Positions 26,934 through 35,455 of a DNA stretch of 35,455 nucleotides are shown piece by piece. The notes beneath the pieces are model-generated. The model did no database searches. It was not told where the DNA came from and saw only the letters and a list, made by a program, of their open reading frames with translations. The DNA lies in NCBI GenBank assembly GCA_964424805.1, contig CAYRKH010000031.1, positions 1-35,455 of the forward strand. The letters are read 5' to 3'. The stretch's first letter is position 1. Each line of letters begins with the position of its first letter. The translations under genes and the position numbers were made by a program. The stretch comes from IDS-8 sp964424805. Its GTDB lineage: Bacteria; Pseudomonadota; Gammaproteobacteria; Steroidobacterales; Woeseiaceae.

Positions 26934-27541
26934 TGGCCCCGAAACGTCCGCTTCGGATCGGGTTGACCGGCGGCATCGCCAGCGGCAAGTCGACGGTGGC
27001 CGACCTGTTCGCCGCCAGGGGCGTGCCGGTCATCGACACCGACGTCATTGCCCGCGAGGTGGTCGAGCCCGGCCAGCCGGCGCTGGCTGAAATTGCACGG
27101 GAGTTCGGGCCGGAAATACTCGACGAGGAACGCCGCCTCCAGCGGCGCCGGCTGCGGGACCTGGTTTTTCGGGACGATAAGCGGCGCGAACGGCTGGAAG
27201 CCATCCTCCACCCGCGGATCCGGGAGGAAACGGAGGCGCAGGCGGCCGCGGCCGGCGGCGCCTACCAGGTCATCGTGGTCCCGCTGCTCGTGGAGTCCCC
27301 GATGAAAGCGACGATGGACCGTATCCTGGTGGTCGACGTGAGCGAGGAAACCCAGCTCGACCGCCTGCGGGAGCGCGATGCCGAAAGCGAGGTGCAGGCG
27401 CGCCGCATGATCGCCGCGCAGGCGAGCCGCGAGGATCGTTTGCGGATTGCCGACGACGTCATCGACAACGGCGGCACCCTCGAGGCCACCGCCGAGCAGG
27501 TGGAACGGCTGCACCGGCAGTACCTCGCGCTGGCCGGCTAG
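26933..27541 (+). CDS. coaE: Dephospho-CoA kinase
   Basis: Final step of CoA synthesis: phosphorylates the 3'-hydroxyl of dephospho-CoA with ATP. 202 residues, normal length. The P-loop GGIASGKST (13-21) is at the N-terminus, followed by DTDVIAREVVEPG, which binds the acceptor, and the lid region HPRIREE. The ATG at 26933 shares its A with the pilD stop; an upstream frame opening at 26888 is a shadow of pilD. Confidence 0.95.
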   Translation: MAPKRPLRIGLTGGIASGKSTVADLFAARGVPVIDTDVIAREVVEPGQPALAEIAREFGPEILDEERRLQRRRLRDLVFRDDKRRERLEAILHPRIREETEAQAAAAGGAYQVIVVPLLVESPMKATMDRILVVDVSEETQLDRLRERDAESEVQARRMIAAQASREDRLRIADDVIDNGGTLEATAEQVERLHRQYLALAG

Positions 27542-27603
27542 GCGCCTCCGGACAGTCCGCGCGAGCGGATTTTCATCCAGGGATTTACACCTTCGGGACC
27601 GTA

Positions 27604-27653
27604 CTGTCGCAAATGACAGTCGGTTGCCCTCGGGTCCGCGGCTGGCGCAGAAT
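27604..27653 (+). promoter_or_regulatory. Inverted repeat and possible promoter upstream of zapD
   Basis: The 118-base coaE-zapD gap holds CTGTC-GCAAAT-GACAG (27604-27619). Just after it come TTGCCC (27624-27629) and CAGAAT (27648-27653) with an 18-base spacer, each 4 of 6 to sigma-70. Transcription would then start almost at the ATG. Weak evidence. Confidence 0.3.
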
Positions 27654-27659
27654 ACCGGC

Positions 27660-28463
27660 ATGGTAAGAGCAGCCTCCCGCTTACAGGCACCGAATGCCGG
27701 CGTGCGCCAGGTGCAATACGAACAGCCCCTGAGCGAGCGCATGCGTACCTTCCTGCGGCTCGAGTTCCTCTACCAGCAGCTGCTCTATAACTGCGAGCTC
27801 GAGGCCGACTGGGCCACCCGGGCGGCAACGACCTGCCTCCTCGATATCGTCGCGATCCTGATGCGAGGCGACGTGCGCAGCGACGTCTTCAAGGAGCTGG
27901 ACCGGCACATTGCGACGCTCGAGCGCTACAAGAGCGAGCCCGCGGTGGATACGAAGCGCCTCGACGCGCTGGTCCATAACCTTGCCGACAGCCGTAAAGG
28001 CGTCAACGCCATCGGCCCGCAGTTCCTGCAGCCGCTGAAAGACAGCGACTTCCTGAACGCGATCAAGCACCGAAGTGGCATCCCCGGCGGCACCTGCGAG
28101 TTCGACCTGCCCGTCTACAGCCACTGGCTGCGTTACCCTCACGAGCGCCGGGCCCGGGACTTCGCGCAGTTCGTGGACGTCATCCGTCCGGTGTGCGACG
28201 CCGTGGTCGAGCTGCTGTGGCTGACGCGCGAAAGCGCCCAGACGAAAAGCAAGCTCGCGATCAACGGGATGTACCAGTACAACGTGCAGAAGGGGTCGAA
28301 CTGCCGGCTCCTGCGCGTCTCGCTGACCGAGGGCAGCCCGCTCTTCCCGGAGATCAGCGGCAGCCAGCACCGGTTCACGGTGCGGTTCCTCGAATGGTCC
28401 TCGATCGACCGCCGCGCCGCGCAGACGGGACACGACGTAAGCTTCCAGCTCAGCATCTGCTGA
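27660..28463 (+). CDS. zapD: Cell division protein ZapD
   Basis: Cytoplasmic FtsZ-associated protein that crosslinks FtsZ filaments and stabilises the Z ring. 267 residues (E. coli ZapD 247). The body matches the family (QVQYEQPLSERMRTFLRLEF near the start, then LRYPHERRARDF, and GMYQYNV near the C-terminus). The ATG at 27660 adds about 17 residues before the usual family start. GTG at 27711 would give the canonical N-terminus and is a fair alternative. It converges on mutT across a REP cluster that begins 7 bases after the stop. Confidence 0.92.
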   Translation: MVRAASRLQAPNAGVRQVQYEQPLSERMRTFLRLEFLYQQLLYNCELEADWATRAATTCLLDIVAILMRGDVRSDVFKELDRHIATLERYKSEPAVDTKRLDALVHNLADSRKGVNAIGPQFLQPLKDSDFLNAIKHRSGIPGGTCEFDLPVYSHWLRYPHERRARDFAQFVDVIRPVCDAVVELLWLTRESAQTKSKLAINGMYQYNVQKGSNCRLLRVSLTEGSPLFPEISGSQHRFTVRFLEWSSIDRRAAQTGHDVSFQLSIC

Positions 28464-28470
28464 ACGGGCC

Positions 28471-28628
28471 CTGTAGGAGCGCGCACTGCGCGCGATGCCA
28501 TGGCGTGTGGGAGCGCGCACTGCGCGCGATGCCACGGCGTTTGCTCATCCACACGCGGCCGGTGATGCCGTCGCGGGTGGTATCGCGCGCGATGCGCGCT
28601 CCTACAGGGGCAATGCGCGGTCCTGCAG
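28471..28628. repeat. REP cluster 4 between convergent zapD and mutT
   Basis: Two direct forward copies (28471-28503 and about 28504-28537), one inverse copy (28574-28607) and a decayed inverse copy (28611-28628) that differs from the family core at two bases. The inverse copy supplies the mutT stop (TAG, 28604-28602). The decayed one codes for part of the mutT C-terminus. Confidence 0.87.
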
Positions 28629-28952
28629 GGCCGTGATGACGGGCACGTTGGCGGGGAGCAGTTCGTCGGGCCGGAGGGAATCCACGGGGACCCAGCGGAG
28701 CTGCTGGCCGAGGAGCGGCCGGCACTCGTTGCGCCATTCCGTGACGAGGAAGAAATCGATACCGACTCGCCGGTCGGGGTAGTCGTGCTCGACGCTGAGG
28801 AAGTGCTCGCAGGCGCCGATCTCGACCGCGAGCTCCTCGGCGAGCTCGCGTCTCAGCGCCGCTTGCGGGGTTTCGTCCTGATCGATCTTGCCGCCCGGGA
28901 ACTCCCACAGCCCCGCGAACGGATGATCGTGCAGCCGCTCCGCGATCAGCAC
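28602..28952 (-). CDS. mutT: MutT-type Nudix 8-oxo-dGTP hydrolase, 5' end uncertain
   Basis: Cleans the nucleotide pool of 8-oxo-dGTP. The Nudix box is present from G21 (GGKIDQDETPQAALRRELAEEL). The box Gly near its end is Ala. The only ordinary in-frame start is GTG 28952, giving 116 residues and cutting into the first beta strand. The frame upstream still encodes the missing MutT-like strand (VRVAAGILIDAQQR) but then runs straight into a REP element with no ATG, GTG or TTG. The last codons (CTG CAG GAC CGC GCA TTG) are a decayed REP copy, and the stop is the foot of the next copy. The gene may use a rare start, be damaged, or be affected by the assembly gap. The place between secA and zapD is conserved. 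Confidence 0.8.
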   Translation of the reverse strand: MLIAERLHDHPFAGLWEFPGGKIDQDETPQAALRRELAEELAVEIGACEHFLSVEHDYPDRRVGIDFFLVTEWRNECRPLLGQQLRWVPVDSLRPDELLPANVPVITALQDRALPL

Positions 28953-29001
28953 GCGCTGTTGCGCATCGATGAGAATCCCGGCCGCAACCCGGACACGCGT
29001 C

Positions 29002-29277
29002 CTGTAGGAGCGCGCATTGCGCGCGATGCTGGTTATCGGGGGCGGTGCATCTTCAGCGTCCGTGGCATCGCGCGCGGTGCGCGCTCCTACAGGTGCCGTG
29101 GGATCGCGCGCGGTNNNNNNNNNNNNNNNNNNNNNNNNNNNNNNNNNNNNNNNNNNNNNNNNNNNNNNNNNNNNNNNNNNNNNNNNNNNNNNNNNNNNNN
29201 NNNNNNNNNNNNNNCCGTGGCATCGCGCGCGGTGCGCGCTCCTACAGGTGCCGTGGGATCGCGCGCGGTGCGCGCTC

Positions 29278-29281
<4 letters not shown>
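29002..29281. repeat. REP array 5 between secA and mutT, interrupted by the assembly gap
   Basis: A full REPIN (29002-29092) is followed by a further inverse copy cut by the N run (29096-29114). After the gap come inverse copies at 29215-29247 and 29251-29281, spaced by GTG. The last copy ends in the secA stop codon. Confidence 0.85.
29115..29214. other. Assembly gap of 100 N
   Basis: Exactly 100 unknown bases, the usual scaffolding placeholder. The 55 bases before it (29060-29114) and the 55 bases after it (29215-29269) are identical, so the two contigs probably overlap rather than being separated. Confidence 0.98.
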
Positions 29282-32013
<2,732 letters not shown>

Positions 32014-32247
32014 GCGGCCTCCTGGGCGTCTGGGGGTGCACGCGGGTCAAGGAGCCTGCCCGGGCACCTTGCCGTCACACAAAGACGGGTATTTTACGGA
32101 CTGGGCGCGATATTGCACCACGCGTCCCCCCTCGATTCACGGTTCAAAGCAGCGCCCGTTCCGGCGCCGCATCGGGGCTATATGCGCCTGACCGGGAGGA
32201 TCTCAAGTGTCGTGGCGGAGGCGCCCTGCAGAGTGTGGCGGGCGGGG

Positions 32248-33177
32248 CTATTCGGCGCTTTGGCGGATGAAGTCGACCGGATTGACCTGGTGGCCGCCCT
32301 TCAGGACCTCGAAGTGGAGGTTGGGGCCGGTGGCGCGGCCGGTATCGCCCATCAGCGCTACCGTCTGCCCCTTCTTGACCTCGTCGCCGACGGAGACGAG
32401 GTTTTCGGAATTGTGCGCGTAGCGGGTCGAGTAGCCGTTACCGTGATTGATCTCGACCAGCTGGCCGTAGCCGTAGCGCTTGGAGGACCAGGTGACGATG
32501 CCGTCCGCCACGGCGATGACCTCGGTCCCGGCTTTGCCGGCGAAGTCGATGCCCTTGTGCGTCGCGGTTTTGCCCGTGAAAGGATCGGTGCGGCGGCCGA
32601 AGTACGACGACATCCAGCCCGACTTGACCGGCCGGCCCTGGGGGTACACCCGATCCACGAGGTTCTGGCTCATCAGCATGCTCTCCAGCGCTACGAGCTG
32701 GGCCTCGCGATTGGTGAGCTGATCGCCCAGCCGCCGGATGGCCGCCAACACCTCGTCCGGCATGGCGGTGGCGGCGAGCGACGGCTCTTCCGGACCGCCC
32801 AGCGCGGGCTCCGAGTCGAAATCGAACTCGCCGTCGTCGAGATCGGCCATCTCAGTGAGGCGGCGGCCGAGCGCGTCGAGCCGGATGATGCGCGCGTGCA
32901 TCTGGCCGATGCGGATCGCGAGCGCATCCATCGTGTCTTCCGTTTCCTGGCGAGTAACCTCGATCGCCGCGCGCTGTGTCGCCAGCTCGTTGGCGAGCGA
33001 CGCGGCCTGCTGCAGGCTTACGCCGGAGCCGTTATGCGACGAGTACCAGTAGCCCCCGGCGAAGGCCGCACAGCACAGGCTGCCGACGACCAGCGCGGCC
33101 GCGCATACGGCGACCCCGCCGGACAGGTTCAACTGCCGCGGCTTGCCAAGCCCCTTGCCGAAAACCACTACGTTCAT
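32248..33177 (-). CDS. M23-family (LytM) peptidase of the secA neighbourhood
   Basis: 309 residues, anchored by one N-terminal hydrophobic helix (about 22-45) with a periplasmic body. A helical, probably coiled-coil stretch (55-110) is followed by a C-terminal peptidase_M23 domain. Zinc ligands H207 and D211 (HKGID) and H288 (PNLHFE) are present, with H255 (RYAHN) as catalytic His, so it may be an active peptidoglycan endopeptidase. Pseudomonas has a similar gene between secA and lpxC. Substrate and the partner in division or secretion are unknown. Confidence 0.88.
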   Translation of the reverse strand: MNVVVFGKGLGKPRQLNLSGGVAVCAAALVVGSLCCAAFAGGYWYSSHNGSGVSLQQAASLANELATQRAAIEVTRQETEDTMDALAIRIGQMHARIIRLDALGRRLTEMADLDDGEFDFDSEPALGGPEEPSLAATAMPDEVLAAIRRLGDQLTNREAQLVALESMLMSQNLVDRVYPQGRPVKSGWMSSYFGRRTDPFTGKTATHKGIDFAGKAGTEVIAVADGIVTWSSKRYGYGQLVEINHGNGYSTRYAHNSENLVSVGDEVKKGQTVALMGDTGRATGPNLHFEVLKGGHQVNPVDFIRQSAE

Positions 33178-33490
33178 TTACGCCCCGAATGCGTAATGCC
33201 TGTAACATAAGCTGACAGTGCGGCGATCCCGTCGGGCGCTTGGGCCGGCTGCCGGGGCTGGCGCCGTTTGTTGTTGGTCGGCCTGCGTCCAATGGTCACT
33301 TCGGTAGCCCCGCTATCTTAGGAACGAGTCCCTTAGATCGGTGGTTTTGCGTCCCAGGCTTTCGCCGGGTTTGCCTTTGTCGAGAAAATGAATATGCATA
33401 ATGTGTCCGTTTTTTACAAGTTCGGAGGCGGCGAAGCTTGATTCCGGTCACTGCGCCACGAAGCCAAAAGGCCGACTGCGTCACACTTCC
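33178..33490. other. Divergent intergenic region between M23 peptidase and dciA-like gene
   Basis: 313 bases without a gene. The right half is locally AT-rich (33380-33415, including GCATAAT) and may hold the dciA-like promoter, but no -35/-10 pair at good spacing stands out. The left end should contain the promoter of the M23 gene; none could be fixed. Confidence 0.4.
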
Positions 33491-33799
33491 ATGCCCCTGA
33501 CCCGGCTCGAGAAACTGCTGGGAACCCCGGACGGCGGCCCGCTCGGGAAGGTGGTCGGCCGCGCCCGTGCCATGGAGGACCTCGCCGCCCGCCTGCGGGC
33601 GGCGCTCGACCCCGGCACGGCACCCCACCTGGTCGCTGCCAACGTGCGGGAGGACGGTGAACTGGCCGTCGTCTGCAGCTCGCCGGCCTGGGCCGCCCGG
33701 CTGCGCTTCGAGAGCGAAGCGCTGGTCGAGGCCGCCCGTTCGGCGGGTCTCGAGGTACAGCGCTGCAGCGTCAAGGTCGCGCGCCCGTCGCCGCGGTGA
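33491..33799 (+). CDS. DciA-like DUF721 protein
   Basis: 102 residues. DciA is the ancestral bacterial loader of the replicative helicase DnaB in lineages lacking DnaC/DnaI. The DUF721 domain is recognisable from LVAANVREDGELAVVCSSPAWAARLRFESEALV, with the conserved small-residue/Trp-Ala motif. The position next to lpxC and the secA-linked peptidase matches the DUF721 gene of Pseudomonas. ATG 33491 fits the usual N-terminus (PLTRLEKLLG); in-frame starts back to 33401 would add about 30 poorly conserved residues. It is the only plus-strand gene in the ftsZ-secA stretch. Confidence 0.72.
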   Translation: MPLTRLEKLLGTPDGGPLGKVVGRARAMEDLAARLRAALDPGTAPHLVAANVREDGELAVVCSSPAWAARLRFESEALVEAARSAGLEVQRCSVKVARPSPR

Positions 33800-33843
33800 T
33801 GATCGCGCCTTCGCCGCCCTGAACCGGGGCGCACCGGCGCGCT

Positions 33844-34752
33844 TCAGGCATAGGCCGGGGTCGCATAGGAGATTGGCGACTTCTTCTGGTCGCTGAACGT
33901 CACCTCCTCCCAGGCCTCGCTGTCGGCAAGCAGCGCGCGCAGCAGCTTGTTGTTGAGCCCATGGCCGGACTTGTTGGCGGTGAACTCGCCAATGAGGCTG
34001 TGGCCGAGGAGATAGACGTCACCGATGGCATCGAGGATCTTGTGAATGACGAACTCGTTCGCATAGCGGAGCCCGTCTTCGTTCAGGATGCGGTAATCGT
34101 CGAGCACGATCGCGTTGTCCAGGCTGCCGCCGAGCGTCAGGTTCTGCCCGCGCAGCGTCTCCACGTCACGCAGGAAACAGAAGGTGCGGGCACGGCTGAC
34201 CTCCTTGAGGAACGAGGTCGACGAGAAATCGATTGACGCGGTCTGGCTCAGCTTGTTGAAGACCGGATGATTGAAGGCAATCCGGAAATTGACCTTGAAG
34301 CCGTTGAACGGCTTGAGCTCTGCCCACTTGTCCCCGTCTTCGACCCGGACGCGGCGACGGATACGGATGAATCGCTTCGGTGCGTTCTGTTCCTCGATCC
34401 CGGCCGACTGCAGCAGGAACACGAACGGACCGGCACTGCCGTCCATGATCGGCACTTCGGGGGCAGAGAGGTCGACGGTCACGTTGTCTATCCCGAGCCC
34501 CGCCAACGCCGACATCAGGTGCTCGACCGTGGCGACCTTGACGCCGTCCTTTATAAGAGTGGTACCGAGCATCGTCTCGCCGACCAGCGCCGGGTCGGCG
34601 GGGATGTCGACCGGCTGGTCGAGGTCAACGCGCCGGAATACGATCCCGGCGTTTTCCGGCGCCGGCCGCAGCGTCATGTACACCTTCTCGCCGGTGTGCA
34701 GGCCGACGCCCGTAGCGCGAATCGCCGTCTTCAGTGTGCGTTGTCGCAGCAT
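33844..34752 (-). CDS. lpxC: LpxC, UDP-3-O-acyl-GlcNAc deacetylase
   Basis: Committed zinc-dependent step of lipid A synthesis. 302 residues (E. coli 305). Zinc ligands H78 (VEHLMSAL), H237 and D241 (FVIHKILDAIGD) and general acid/base residues E77 and H264 (KSGHGLNN) are all present. The N-terminus MLRQRTLKTAIRATGVGLHTG is typical. It is downstream of ftsZ, as in most gammaproteobacteria, with a 226-base gap containing a perfect inverted repeat. Confidence 0.97.
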   Translation of the reverse strand: MLRQRTLKTAIRATGVGLHTGEKVYMTLRPAPENAGIVFRRVDLDQPVDIPADPALVGETMLGTTLIKDGVKVATVEHLMSALAGLGIDNVTVDLSAPEVPIMDGSAGPFVFLLQSAGIEEQNAPKRFIRIRRRVRVEDGDKWAELKPFNGFKVNFRIAFNHPVFNKLSQTASIDFSSTSFLKEVSRARTFCFLRDVETLRGQNLTLGGSLDNAIVLDDYRILNEDGLRYANEFVIHKILDAIGDVYLLGHSLIGEFTANKSGHGLNNKLLRALLADSEAWEEVTFSDQKKSPISYATPAYA

Positions 34753-34910
34753 GGCTAAAAACTCTGTTAGTCACGTACCGGCTGGACGTTGAACCGGTAA
34801 ATGAGCGGCGCTTCAATGAGTTACGAACGATGGCCAAATAAAATCGGCGCGCAAGGTTAGCATATCGGCGGCGCCGGGACCAAAGAAACGTCTCATTTTC
34901 AGGGAGGTTA

Positions 34911-34940
34911 GGGAAATGGGGACGGCTATCCCCATTTCCC
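34911..34940. repeat. Perfect 12-bp inverted repeat between ftsZ and lpxC
   Basis: GGGAAATGGGGA (34911-34922), a 6-base loop and TCCCCATTTCCC (34929-34940), with a further GGAGG/CCTCC match outside the arms. There is no T-run on either side. It may be an mRNA hairpin between ftsZ and lpxC or a mobile repeat of another family. Confidence 0.8.
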
Positions 34941-34978
34941 AGCCTCCGGACGCGAGTGAGCGGAGCAACGCCTGCCGG

Positions 34979-35455
34979 TCAATCGGCCTGCCGACGCAGG
35001 AACGCCGGAATATCCAGCAGTTCCTCCTGCAGCCCGCCATCGTACAGGCCGTCGCCAACCGCCCGCTTGCGCTGCACCGTCGGCTTGTCGAGCGCCTGGT
35101 AGTTGGGCTCGGCCGCCGGTACCGGAACCGGCGCGGCCGGTTGCGGAGCCGGGCGCCGCACGACCCGCATCGGTGCGTTGGCCTTCGCGATCTGCTGGCC
35201 GAGGCCCGTGGCGACAACCGTCACCCGGATCTTGTCGCCCATGTCCGGGTCGATCACGGTGCCGATCACCACGGTGGCCTCTTCCGACGAGAATTCCTTG
35301 ATGGTGTTGCCCACTTCCTGGAATTCGCCGATCGAAAGGTCCATGCCCGCGGTGACGTTGACCAGCATGCCGTTGGCGCCCGCCAGGTTGATGTCCTCGA
35401 GCAGCGGGCTCGAGATCGCCGCCTCTGCCGCTTCGCGCGCGCGGTCCTCGCCCGA
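34979..35455 (-). CDS. ftsZ: FtsZ, C-terminal part (5' end outside the window)
   Basis: Tubulin-like GTPase that forms the division ring. The last 158 codons are present: the end of the GTPase C-terminal subdomain (AISSPLLEDINLAGANG, then VNVTAG), a Pro/Ala-rich linker (RRPAPQPAAPVPVPAAEP), and the conserved tail LDIPAFLRRQAD that binds FtsA, ZipA and ZapD. The frame is open to the window edge. Confidence 0.97.
   Translation of the reverse strand, partial: SGEDRAREAAEAAISSPLLEDINLAGANGMLVNVTAGMDLSIGEFQEVGNTIKEFSSEEATVVIGTVIDPDMGDKIRVTVVATGLGQQIAKANAPMRVVRRPAPQPAAPVPVPAAEPNYQALDKPTVQRKRAVGDGLYDGGLQEELLDIPAFLRRQAD

Noticed and set aside
34911..34940. Intrinsic terminator between ftsZ and lpxC
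   Set aside because: The stem is strong but no T-run follows on either strand, so it was listed as an inverted repeat only.

Overview
This is a GC-rich chromosomal segment from a gammaproteobacterium. It is probably a draft or metagenome-assembled genome, because it carries a run of exactly 100 N. The right-hand 14 kb (ftsZ, lpxC, a DciA-like gene, an M23 peptidase, secA, mutT, zapD, coaE, pilD, pilC, pilB, pilA) is the gammaproteobacterial block that links the end of the division and cell-wall cluster to type IV pilus genes. E. coli keeps a relic of it (secA-mutT-yacG-zapD-coaE-hofC-hofB-ppdD). The sucCD genes next to pilSR and a pair of tandem pilins recall Xanthomonadales-type layouts. That placement is from memory and is tentative.

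Layout, left to right. (1) 1-4840: clpB (3' end outside the window) behind a heat-shock-type promoter, then pgeF and rluD, with divergent bamD. (2) 4904-14307: a glycan island. The plus-strand genes are a methyltransferase, a GT4 glycosyltransferase and a Wzx-like flippase. They converge on a five-gene minus-strand operon: a GT-C-like membrane protein, a GT2 polyprenyl-phosphate glycosyltransferase, a GT4, wecB and another GT4. Base composition is lower in the 8.1-9.2 kb gene. (3) 14406-18232: nadE, then sucD and sucC, all on the minus strand. (4) 18485-26933: a type IV pilus locus, pilS-pilR, a sigma-54 promoter with upstream inverted repeats, pilA, a strong terminator, a second divergent pilin, pilB, pilC and pilD. 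(5) 26933-35455: coaE, zapD, mutT, secA, M23 peptidase, dciA-like, lpxC and the 3' part of ftsZ.

How the genes work together. PilS/PilR with RpoN should drive pilA. PilD processes both prepilins, PilB powers assembly and PilC is the platform. The island has the parts to build a lipid-linked glycan, flip it, and add a sugar from a polyprenyl-phosphate donor on the periplasmic side. BamD, LpxC and SecA serve outer-membrane biogenesis and export. FtsZ and ZapD serve division.

The most distinctive feature is a family of REP/REPIN elements. Each has a GTAG foot followed by a GCGCGC hairpin, and they occur in inverted pairs at five loci. They sit hard against gene ends, and in three genes (pgeF, mutT, secA) the TAG of the foot is itself the stop codon. 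A decayed copy forms the last codons of mutT, and another abuts its 5' end. The assembly gap lies inside one of these arrays, and its two flanks share an identical 55-base sequence, so the gap is probably an assembler artefact.
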